Below, in pieces: positions 38,125 through 48,965 of a stretch of DNA of 64,000 bases (its first letter is position 1; every line of letters begins with the position of its first letter). Both the position numbers and the translations under genes were made by a program. The notes under the pieces were generated by a model that saw only the letters and a list, made by a program, of their open reading frames with translations, did no database searches and was not told where the DNA came from. Source of the DNA: Leucaena leucocephala (taxonomy: Eukaryota > Streptophyta > Magnoliopsida > Fabales > Fabaceae); the NCBI GenBank assembly GCA_037074615.1, contig CM073519.1:22155001-22219000 (forward strand), written 5' to 3'.

Positions 38125-38553
38125 GGTATCAGAGTAGGTCTATTGGAAAATATCTAACAATCTCAAGAGAGATCCAATATCTATAGTAGGATTTGGAGAC
38201 AACGTGTTACCAGAAGGAAACTCTACCACGAAGTCTCCAGGTTTCAATGGAAAGAACTTTATGTTCTTAAAAATAAGAATGAAGACATTCATCAAAGCTA
38301 CTAAGTATGGTTTTTGGGATATCATACAAGATGGGAACTATGTTCTAACAAAAATCATTGACGGAGCTAAAGTTCTAAAGGAGCAAAGTGAATATAATGA
38401 CAACAACACAAAGATGATACTACTCAATGACAAGGCCATTAATAGCATAACATGCCCCTTAAGTCAGAAGGAGTATTTCTAGGTGTCCAGTCTAGAAATG
38501 GCTAAGGAGATTTGGGAAGCCCTAGAAGTAGCCCACGAAAGAACTTCAGTGTT
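38125..38553 (+). pseudogene. Copia primer site and gag N-terminal part
   Basis: GGTATCAGAG at 38125-38134 is an initiator-Met primer site; its preceding bases were separated by the Athila-2 insertion. The gag start region at 38204-38482 reads SPGFNGKNFMFLKIRMKTFI, then YGFWDIIQDGNYV and LNDKAINSITCPLS. This is the N-terminal half of a Copia UBN2-type gag. Past one stop (38480) the frame continues EIWEALEVAHERTSVL and ends at 38553. The missing rest of gag (KESKVNML...) is found on the opposite strand from 22730. Confidence 0.85.
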
Positions 38554-41008
38554 AATTTTATGCAGTTAGGTTGGATCACCCAAAAGGGGGTGAATTGGGT
38601 GTTTGACATATTTTAAAAACTTTTCACAACTCTTTTGAAATATGATAAGTGAAATAAACCAACTTGAAAACTTTGATAAAAAATTAGAAATAAGTTACTA
38701 AAAATCAAAGAGTTAAAAAAGAAAAAATTTGCACATGAGATTTATCTTAGTTCAGTTCTTCCTCAACTTACATCCATTCCTTAGCTCCCCACTAAGATTT
38801 TTTAATCCTTTATAACCAAGATTATAACAAGCTCTTGATAGCCTTTACAAACTCAATTTTCACGGATAATTGAGAACCACCTCAAACTTGAGGTTACACC
38901 ATACTTCCAGAGGCAACACTCTCCCTTAATTAGATACAAGCATAACTGAACCTTGAATCGCCTGATTCCAAGGTTTGCTCTCACATAAGAAAAATAATAT
39001 AGGCATAACAATGTCTTTCAGATATAGTGAATAAAAGATTGTTATACATGACAATTTTTCTCTTGAAATGAATGATACATGAAGAACAGAGGGTTAGAGG
39101 CTTTCTCAGTTTGACCATTTTTGGGCATTATGATGTTGCATTCATAGCTCATCTTTTTTTCTTCTTCTTGAATGCTCTCTTATTTATTGATAAAGTCAAG
39201 CGTTAATTGGGTTTTTTAAATTTTTTAACAAAAAATTAAAAACTTAAAAGCAATAAGAATATGATTGAATAAAGAGAATAGGGATCACAAAGATTTAATT
39301 AAAGGATAGAAAAATCAATACAAGTAGTTTATCCTAGTTCAGACCAATCATCTTGTCCTACATCCAGTCTCTAAAGGCCTTCTGAGATTTTCAACTACCT
39401 CCAAGATTTGAACGGGCTCTTGGTGCCTCAATAGAGTAATTGATTATCTCAATCACTCCCCTTACTTCTAGTAAGGTAATAATCCTAACTTAAGAGAACT
39501 AATCTCTTAAGTAAATAGAATAAATGAAAAATTTTCACAATCTTTGTCAAAGAATATATATGATGATGAACACTGAAGCTCAATAATGTCAAGTTACAAA
39601 ATAATGAAGAAATAGAGAATGTAATAAATTTAGAAATTGTTGTTTTGTCTATTCGTTGTTGTATCTTCATCAATGCTTAGTCTTTAAATAGCATTTACTT
39701 CTTTTGGTAGCCATTTGACTCAAGCTTATGACCATTATATCTGTTGGAGTGAAGGAATCATTGGTGGTTAGGTAAACAATTAATGCTTTGTCGTATGTAG
39801 CAAATTTCTATTGGCATAGCCTTCATTATTTCAAACTTTTAGCCTTTTTTGAACACATTCAATCTCAAAGATTTGTTAGGAGTTTAAGCATTAATTAAGT
39901 GTATAAACAACTAACAATCAACTCACACTATAAAGATCAAGTTCTAATAAAGTTCAGATGGCTTTCTGAAAAATATATTGTATTAATCAATTAACTAATT
40001 GATTAATCATCATTAATTTGATCGATGTTTCAATTACTGTAGAAAACAAAAAACAAAGCATCACATTGATGAGAGTGTTCAACCATATTCAATGTAACTT
40101 GATAAGATGAGTTTATCAAAAAAAAATTATAATAAAGAATGATGAGAAATATAAGCATATTTCATGTTTGAATCAAACATTTATAGCTCATAGAGAAATA
40201 CAAGTAGTTTCAACGCAAATAGAGAAATAGTTTTGAAATATGTGAAGTTAATCGAATAACTAATCGATTAATGTAAGTTAATCAAATTTCTAGTTGATTA
40301 ATGTGTCTGAAGAAATTGATACAGAAATGTTTTCAACACACATTAATTGAACAATTAATTCATTAATGTAAATTAATCGATTAATGGATTCACATTTGAT
40401 TTTCACAAACTGATTCTAAACTAATTAATTGAACAGACAATCAGTTAATTATAATTAATCGATTAACTAATCAATTAATAGAATTTATTTTGTATAAAGG
40501 AAAATGTGTTTTCAATATATTAATGGAACAGTTATTCAATTAATTAGAATTAATCTATTAACTAATCAATTAATTCACTTACTTTTTAATTCTACAGAGC
40601 AATTCCATAACATTAATTGAACACTTAATTGATTAATTGATTTTCTTTTATAGCATAGAACACTGTCCTGACATTAGTCGAATATCCAATCGATTAATTG
40701 ATACTCATTAATCAATTGACTAATCGATTAACTCCTTTTGTTTTTATTTTTAACATCATTTAAACACAAACACTTTTGATTATTTTGAGTTGTTTTTGTC
40801 ATAATTATTTTGAATTCCTTTTGGTATCATCCGAATGTTATTGAATATGGGTTCTAACAAACCAAGATAAATTGTTCATGTGTATCTCTTCTTTTATCTT
40901 CTCTCGTTAGTGATATATTTAAGAACTCAACCTTTGTATTATAATTTAAGTTTAAAATTTTTAATACCACCTAATTCACCCCTTCTTGGGTGAACTGCCA
41001 TTCTAACA
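38550..41008 (+). repeat. Copia-type LTR-like unit with near-terminal inverted repeats
   Basis: It starts TGTTAATTTTATGCAGTTAG and ends CTGCCATTCTAACA. Near the left end is ATCACCCAAAAGGGGGTGAA (38576-38595), and near the right end its imperfect reverse, ATTCACCCCTTCTTGGGTGA (about 40974-40993). Such phrases are common in SIRE-like Copia LTR sequence of eudicots. A second GTTAATTGGGTTTTTT-type start at about 39204 suggests two partial copies in tandem. No target duplication was found, so the borders are uncertain and the unit may be a composite. Confidence 0.45.
39960..40745 (+). repeat. Second TTAATCGATTAAT palindrome array
   Basis: The same class of ATCGAT-centred repeats as at 22985-23760, here mixed with forms such as ATTAATTGAACAATTAATTC. 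Spacing is irregular (15-60 bp). No coding frame. Confidence 0.75.
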
Positions 41009-42640
41009 CTAATGACAATAACACATGTTAACATATTATGGATGCATCTATTAAATTTATTAGATACTTGTATGGTTTACATGGTATTTGAATGGACCCA
41101 TATATATGTGTTTGATATATGTCTAGAAATGTAGAGATCCATTCCAAATAAATCCTAACTAGTGATATTTTCATAATCAATTTTGTTTGAAAACTAGCAG
41201 TACATATTAACTCTTTAATTATACAATATGTTAGCTATTCATGAAGAATCTTCTAGTTCTTCAATTGATGTCAATACATAATCTTCAATAATTTGTGCAT
41301 CATATATATGATTATAATTATCAAACAAGTTATTTCAATAATAAATATGTTTGGATCATTAAACTTCTAGTTGAGTATAACATGGTTCTTAACTAACATA
41401 ACCTTTTCTATTTTTGTAACATATGATTGATTTAAAATCAGAATATGACATCCATTTTTAGGAGATCCATTAGACTTTATGACTTTGTGAGGAAGTATAT
41501 GTGTATCACATTCAAAACCAATTTTGTCTTGATAATCAATTTTGACATGTATTTTCAATGAGTTTATACATATTTGTCTATATAACTCTTTTGATCGTGT
41601 TGTAACATTTTCTCATAATTTCAATGATCATTGAGATATTATTATTTCCACAATTATGACAAGAAAATAGCAAAGACAAAATATTATTAGCTTTCAATTA
41701 TCAATTTGACCAATACAATGCGATCATGTTCATTATTACTCTTATAAACATGTTCCTTGCTTTCAATAGCACATCACATCAATTTCTCCAAATAATAGTC
41801 TTCAATACTATAGTAAAAAAATCCTTCAAAGCTTCAAAGCTATTTTGTATCATTGAATTTTTTAATCATTTACCTTTAGAGCTTTGATATTTGTAATCAT
41901 TATATCATTAAATTGTCGCAATATTTTTCTTGACATGCCATTTGTTAAAACCATAAGATGATCTTTTACCAAATAATTAGTTTATAAAATGATGCGGTTT
42001 TTGACAATCTAATTAAAAAATTGAGTATTATGGCTGCTTGCTATTTAATAACATGAAATTACAATATCAACAAATATCAATTGATTATCACAATAAGAAC
42101 AAAACTTGAACTGTTAAATGGTAAACTTAGAAATATAAGCATAACATAAAGCAAGGACAAATGGTAAATTTTTTAGCTCAATATGATGAATATTAGTCTT
42201 CAATTAACCATGATTCAATAAAATAGATGCCTTCTTATAAATTGCAAGGTCCTCATTCCCTTTAAACAAATTGGAAAACCTTACCACATAATATTTGGAT
42301 TGAACTATCTACAGGTGATGAACAAAAACTCAACAAGATACCATGAAATCATTTGGTAAAGTCTTGCGCTAATAGCGTGGTATGGAAATAAGAAAAATAC
42401 AAGGGATTTGGAATGAGAGATGAGCAAGATAAGAGAGAATTGGATAGAGAGGAAGCAATTCTTATTTACTTCAAACTTACAATCACTTGGTACATACACA
42501 TTATTTATAAGCCACCAACCATTCTAAGAATTATAATTTCAAAAATAGAAAATAAATCTATATTATAGTACACTTGAAACTATTAGAGGTTATAGCAATA
42601 AATACTAGAAAACTATCTATTTGAGAGTTATAAGATATAA
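41009..42640. other. Unrecognised AT-rich region
   Basis: No gene or transposon domain could be recognised. The longest open stretch (41367-41558, minus strand, 63 codons) has no motif I know. The region ends at the Helitron border. Confidence 0.5.
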
Positions 42641-43761
42641 CTAGACGGCAAGCCCCGTGCTATGCATGGAGCAGTGGTCTAAAGAACATTTATTGCATAT
42701 TGTTTAGCTCTTGCACCTAAAGAATTTTTTTCCATACATGTCCCGGCAAGATTTTATATTGATCTACAATTAGCATTTATGGAGATAGACATATTGATCT
42801 ATTATTGTTCTTTTTGGTATACTATATGCAGCTTTTTCATTGTATTTATTTTACATTGAAATATCATCCATATATTTTCTTTTATATAGAAACTCAACAA
42901 TCCCCATAATTCAAATTCAAATTCAAATTTAAGAAAGTTATCTAAAGTCTCGTCCTTTCTCTTTATCTTTAAATATCAACAATCTCCTATTTTATTAAAA
43001 TTAAATTTAATCAACAAATAAAAATAAATAAAAGGGTATAATAGCTACTTTATCCATTTCACTCTATAATTCATAAAAAGAATATCACAAAATATATTCT
43101 ACTATTTTATTGTATATTGCACATTTAACAAATAACAATTTAAAAAAAATCAAAGTAATAGATATCATCAGATTTTATTTATAAAAAAGAAAATATTCCC
43201 CACTCATTTTATTCCACCACCACATATCCAGTGGATACCATCAAGTAATTATAAAAGAAAGATATCATAAACTAATCTAGTGATTTAATAATTCAATTGA
43301 TAAATAGAAAAAGGAAACATCAAAATAGATATTTTTCCGATTACATCATATATCAAGTCGTAAAAAATTTCATAATAAATATTCTCCAATTACATTGTAT
43401 ATTGTACATGAATTCAAAATAGATATTTTCATATTTTATTCCAAAAACTCATAGTCTATAAGTGAAGAAGAATGGAACATGGTTACTAAAATATCACAAA
43501 AAGAAATTTAAACCGCCAACATATAGACGTTGGAAATGAAGGAGGGATTACAACCATCGACCATGCTTCCTTTTAGAAAAAGGATCAAGCCACGAGAAAA
43601 GAAAAAAAAAATGGTCTCCAATGCAAGGCATTGGAGTGAACTAAAGAAGGTTACAAATGATAAAAAATTATCTTCACATCAAGCTCTCCATATCAGTTGT
43701 AATCACTTGGCAGCCTCCTATGCATACTACTTGAGACCTCTGTTATTATATAAGTATTAGA
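42641..43761 (-). mobile_element. Non-autonomous Helitron
   Basis: On the minus strand the unit starts TCTAATACTTATATAATAAC (43761 downward) and ends in CTAG (42644-42641). A hairpin lies ten bases before CTAG: CCGTGC TAT GCATGG at 42655-42669, with one G-T pair in the stem. The flanking bases are A before TC and T after CTAG (minus strand), the insertion rule of Helitrons. Length 1121 bp. No Rep/helicase gene is present, so it depended on another element. The 76-codon ORF at 43530-43760 has no recognisable domain. Confidence 0.75.
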
Positions 43762-44607
43762 TGGATATAGGAAATAAATAAAACTGTTTATAACACTATT
43801 AAATTAAATAATATTTAATAGTAGGAATACTTTTTATAGCATTCAATGATTTACCTATTGTTGAATGATTTTAAAAATAATGTTTATATTTAAATTAAAA
43901 TATTTACATTACTAAATATAAATTACATTAGAAACACCGGTTAACATTAATATAACAAATAAATATAGTATTTTAAATATAACAAAAAATAATAATATCA
44001 TTACGGTTACTTTTTAATATAGTTTTAGTAAAGCTTGGTCTCATTTTTTTTTCTTTGATTCTGTCCCAAAATATAATTTCAACGTAGATCTGCAAGGAAG
44101 CAATTAGTAAAGGCAAAATCATTTAATCCACATTCAGTTATAATGTAAAATGAATGAGAGAAGATGAGAATAATAACGATAAAGAAGTTTTCACTGAAAA
44201 ATAAAATAAAATAGCCCAGCAATTGATGAATCAAACAAAAAGGACAAACATATAGAACATAGTAATCAAATCTCTAAAGGGAACAAAAACCAATGGGAAA
44301 AAATCTAAAAATGTAGAAGCAAATATCTCACCACGATTTTCAATATATTAAATTGCTGGATGTGCTGTTTTGAACACTGGATATTCACAATAAGCTTTCC
44401 AAGAATATGTCAAATCTTTGACAAAACACAAAATCAAAGAATACAAATGTAAGAACATAGAAAAAAAAATCTCACCACTATTTGAATAGAAATTGAAAAC
44501 TTAATCACCTACAAGAAAGACAAAGCGATAATGATTACTACTCCTAACAGAATCGAAGAGATGAGGTAGAAGGGAGTTAAGGGATGTGAAGTATAATCAA
44601 ATATTAT
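43762..44607. other. AT-rich spacer
   Basis: No gene, repeat structure or transposon domain seen. Several A/T runs only. Confidence 0.5.
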
Positions 44608-44992
44608 AGTTTTCAGGCATAACTTGGATCTCTCTTGTTCACCGAGATACCCACACGCAACCAGAACACCTTGTATGGACTTTGGTACGTTTCACAACAA
44701 ATGCACCCATGGAAGAAAATCTAGAGTGTCAAACGTGCAGAGGGAGAAAAGAAGAGCATATGCCAAAAATGAAAAGTTTTCCTTCCGTCTTTTCTCTATG
44801 CTCATGCATATATATTTTTCTGTCTATGGTGGGAGGAGTGGGGTTAACATTTAAATCCCCACTCCCACATTTTTCTCCTTTTGAAAACCAAGGGAAAAAT
44901 TGTTCCCTCCATTCCCTCTATTATCCCAATGCCTATTGGGTTTGGGTCTAATCCACCAAAGGTGGATCAACCCACTTTCCAATATCTCCCAC
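44608..44992 (-). repeat. 3' LTR of Copia-3
   Basis: About 385 bp, matching 50820-51192 at roughly 85-90 percent by eye. It is preceded on the minus strand by the purine tract GTGAGTGGGAGAT. The expected TGTTGG start reads TATTGG. Confidence 0.72.
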
Positions 44993-46096
44993 TCACATTT
45001 GGTGGATTAGATGTTATGGGTCCAACCTCATTCTCTCCCTTCTTCATACTAGGTGCTTTGCTATGACCGCATAGGTATGACATCTTTATTTGGGCGTTTA
45101 TACTAAAAATCCCTTTTACATAGACTAGCATAAAGCAACCCTTTAGTGCAACTCGATTAGAATAAATTATAGTGCCTTGAATGTCCTAGATTTACCCATA
45201 TATACTTCTCTTATGGCTAATATAATCCATCTTGAGTGAGCATATAACTCATATAGCCTCTACTTATGTATAGTATCATACTTATGAAATTAACAAAATA
45301 ATATCACAAGGGACCGATCACAAACACCAGCATGGATGTGTATATTCTAGCAATCTTTCTTTTGCCTATATATTATTTTGATATGAATCAACCGCTTTCC
45401 TAGCATAATACCTTTGGTTCATATATAATTTGACCATGGGACATATATTAAAGTAGCATTCACTGAAACACACCTCCATAATATTGTCAAAGTCAAAGGA
45501 CATTATTGAAAGGATGATACCTTTCTATAACTCATATAACAATGAAGCAGAGATTGATTCACTTGCTTTCCATCTGCAGTTCTTTAACACATGTGGTATA
45601 AATCACATGTTATAGTGTTCCTCTTATCCTGTAAGAGTGTACGTCATTTTGATTCTATCAATCACACTGTATAGACTTAAGTCTAAACACACATAGTATC
45701 TAAACACAAACTCTTCAATTCTATTCACATAATATGACATCAATTTTGAAGAATTTGTTATATAGCAATAGGTTTTATGGATATGGGTATCCATAGTTCA
45801 ATCCATACCCATACTCACGGATCTCATCTCGACTTACTGCACTTTTTAAGCCAAGGCGACATTTATTGTGTTTCTTCTCTACCATATCAGCACTCTTGCT
45901 GCTTTACTGGTGAACACATGTCTCATCTTTGAACGCTTTTCTAGCATTAAAGGCAGTTACTCATGTGAGAGAGCTACCATTTTCAACTTGTATGACATAC
46001 TAGATATTGTATACTTTCACTCAGACATATTAGTAGTAATAAATGACATAATATCATTAATAAAAATATTACATACAATCTGCAACATTATATTTT
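44993..46096 (-). other. Copia-3 3' untranslated region and spacer
   Basis: Lies between the end of the RNase H remnant and the 3' LTR. It contains no gene that I can recognise; phrases such as CTATGACCGCATAGG suggest LTR-like or leader sequence of another element, but I cannot assign it. Confidence 0.4.
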
Positions 46097-46489
46097 TTAC
46101 ATGTCAATAGCTTTTACATGTTTCTCAAATATTTCTTTACCTATTGACTTAGTTAAGGGGTCTGCAACCATACATTTGGTTAAAATATATTGTACATTTA
46201 CAATTTTCTGTGCTATATAATCTCTCACAAATTTATACTTGATATCAATGTGTTTGGTCTTGTTGTGATACTTAGGGTATTTGGTGTAGGCTATAGTTAT
46301 AGTATTGTCACAGTATATCAACACCGGATTAGTACTCTCATTCCCAAATCCTAGGTGTTTGATAAATATCTTCAGCCAAACAACCTCTTGCGCTGCTGTA
46401 GTGCATGCCATAAACTCAACTTTGAAAGAGTGTAAAGCAATGCACGTATGCTTCTTGCTACTCCAACATATGCCGCCATTGTTAAGCAA
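46097..46489 (-). pseudogene. Copia-3 RNase H remnant
   Basis: A 130-codon open stretch. It starts GGICWSSKKHTCIALHSFKV, continues EFMACTTAAQEVVWLK and YCDNTITIAYTKYPKYHNKT, and ends with KHIDIKYKFVRDYIAQK and VADPLTKSIGKEIFEKHVKA. This is the Copia RNase H domain, with the conserved KHIDIKY and ADPLTK blocks. It is nearly intact, ending in its natural position. Confidence 0.9.
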
Positions 46490-46599
46490 GAAGGTGTATC
46501 CTAAAGTTGATCTTCGTTCTTCTTCATCACCGCCTACATCAGCATCTGAATATCCGATTAGGCATATATCGCTTCCTTAATAATACAACGCATAGTCAG

Positions 46600-47640
46600 T
46601 TATGCCCTTTAAGTATCTCAAGATCCTCTTCACTACTTTCCAGTGTTTCTCAAGGTGTTGGACTAGAATCTGCTAACTAGCCCTATGACATAACAAATAT
46701 CTGGTCTTGTACACATCATTGTATACATCAGGCTACCAACAGCATTGGCAGATGGAACTCTTTCTATTTACTTTCTGTCTAATTCAATTTTGGGACACAT
46801 GTCAGAACTCAAGGCCACTCCAGTGGCTGCAGGGATATCCATGGGATTGTAGTCACTCATGTTGAATCGCTCAAATATCTTCTTGATATAATTCTCTTAT
46901 GAAAGAGTGCGGATTCTCTTAGAGCGATTCCTTTGAATCTTGACTCCAAATATATATTCTGATTCACCCATGTCTTTCATCTCAAAATTTAATAAAAGTC
47001 ATTCTTTAATAGCTATCACCGAATCAAGACTATTTTTAGCTAATAGTATGTTATCTACATGTAAGATAATATCACAAAGTTACCTTCAAACAGCTTAACA
47101 TAGATGCAGTGGTCTTGCTCTATCATCTGAAAGTTATATGAGGTTATCGCCTTATGAAATCTCAAGTACTACTGTCTGAATGATTGTTTTGATCCATAAA
47201 TGGATCTTTTGAGTTTACACTTCTTGTGTTCAAACCCTTTTTCAATAAAACCCATTGGTTATTCCATATAGATTTTTTATCCATATCACCATTCAAAAAT
47301 GTGGTTTTTACATCCATCTTATTTAACTCCAAGTTTAAAATGTTTACTATTGCCATAATAAGTCTTATAGAATTGAAGCGCACGATAGATGAAAAAAAGT
47401 ATCCTCATAATCTATACCTTCCTGCTATGTATATCCCTTTTCCAACCAATCAAGTTTTGAATTTGTCAATTGATCCATCCACCTTTCTCTTGATTTTGAG
47501 AACCCACTTGTTCCCAATGGCTTTACGCCCTTTTGGCATATCAACCAATTCCCAAACTTAATTTGTCATCATCGAGTCTATTTCCTCTTTCATTGGTTTC
47601 TTCCATTCCTCTTTGGTAGGACTTGTCAAGGCCTCATGAA
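46600..47640 (-). pseudogene. Copia-3 reverse transcriptase remnant
   Basis: The upstream half at 47162-47383 reads IRLIMAIVNILNLELNKMDV, then KTTFLNGDMD. The downstream half, in shifted frames, has the active-site region ILHVDNILLAKNSLD at about 47035-47080, where the usual YVDD is HVDN. It continues with an EMKDMGESEYIFG block, an YNPMDIPAATG block and GSLMYTMMCTRPDI near 46700-46760. At least three frameshifts separate the parts. Confidence 0.85.
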
Positions 47641-48729
47641 AGTGTAGGGTTCATCATCCCCTTCTAAAGTAAATAAGAGTACTTCTCCTATTTAGAAGCG
47701 TCTCTTTAGAATACTTTCCCTATTACTCCTTCTTGTAAGAGCAACTTGCTTATCTTTTCTCATTTGTCTCAGTTTTTGTATTGACTGATTTTGGCTCCCA
47801 CTCAGATTGACATACCTAGAGGATTGTGGTCCATCAATTTGTTTGACACTATCCTGTTCTTGAGTCTCATAAAGAGATATAGTGTGGTCAACATCTCCCC
47901 TACTAAGAAACCCTCTTTCAATTAATACAGCATCTCTTGATTCTATTTCATCACTGTTCCATCTTTAATTTTACTTATGAATACATATCCTTTTGAGGGT
48001 TCAGAGTACCTTATAAAAATATATTTCTTCCCTCTAAGACCCAGTTTTCCATGTCTATGAGAATTGTCATGGATATATACCGCTGAGCCCTAAGTGTAAG
48101 GAATTGGAAGACACGCAGCGGAAATTAATTTAAAAATTTTTCCATTCCTTGCCAAGATGTATCGTATGTGTTTAAGTCAAGTGGGAAGAAGCATTACCCT
48201 CAGTGTACCTCAGCGACTTTCACAGCTTCTGGTCACGACGTTCACAGCTTCTCTCCACGGCTCGTGCTCCCTTTTCGATAACAAGAAGTCGATGACTCAG
48301 GTCGGCTTCCTCTACTGCTATCCACACGAACAACGTTCTAACCACAAACGACGTGCTAGCGTCTCCTGTCCCTTCAGGGCTTTCTCAAGAATTCATCCTC
48401 TTCGTCTCTATTTCGGCAGTTTCTTATCTACAAACCTTTTTGCAGCTCCCCTTCAGCCTTTCTGTGTTCTATATATTTCAAAACGTAGCTCCTAAAATCA
48501 GATATATAGGATGCTATGCGTTTTCCTCTACCGAATTGGATTTTATAGTTAATCTTCTATTAATTCTGAAATTAATATAATATCATATATTGTATAATTT
48601 GATAAGAAACTAATTAAATAAATAATATTTATATTAAATCCGTCCCACAGACTTAATTCACCTATTTATTTAACTTAAAATAAAGATAAGACTGAACTAT
48701 ATTTGATTTATTCTCATAAATCAAATTTG

Positions 48730-48909
48730 AGATATCATATCAATTTGAATTTCAAATTCAAACGTGATAGAGATTTAATTTATCCTTATAAATTAAATTT
48801 TATAAATATCTCTTATATGAGATATCCTATCAATTTGAATTTCAAATTCAAACGTGATAGAGATTTAATTTATCCTTATAAATTAAATCTCATATATCTC
48901 TTATATATA
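48730..48909. repeat. Two tandem 90-bp units inside the solo LTR
   Basis: GATATCATATCAATTTGAAT (48731) and GATATCCTATCAATTTGAAT (48821) mark the starts of two nearly identical units, which continue with TCAAACGTGATAGAGATTTA. The period is 90 bp. The repeat gives a false ORF at 48703-48945. Confidence 0.85.
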
Positions 48910-48965
48910 ATGTATATATACGAATTTATATATATACGAATATAAATATAAATAAATATATACAT
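48890..48965. repeat. TA-rich simple repeat
   Basis: Runs of TATATA and AAATATA next to the 90-bp repeats. The mirror copy is at 63928-64000. Confidence 0.85.

Noticed and set aside
43530..43760. 76-codon ORF inside the Helitron
   Set aside because: Lys-rich, without a recognised domain, and it overlaps the conserved Helitron end.
48157..48580. ORFs of 112 and 75 codons, plus strand
   Set aside because: They lie within the solo LTR at 48095-49867 and match no known domain.
48703..48945. Plus-strand ORF with a repeated FKFKRDRDLIYPYKLN segment
   Set aside because: It is a by-product of two 90-bp non-coding tandem units inside a solo LTR.
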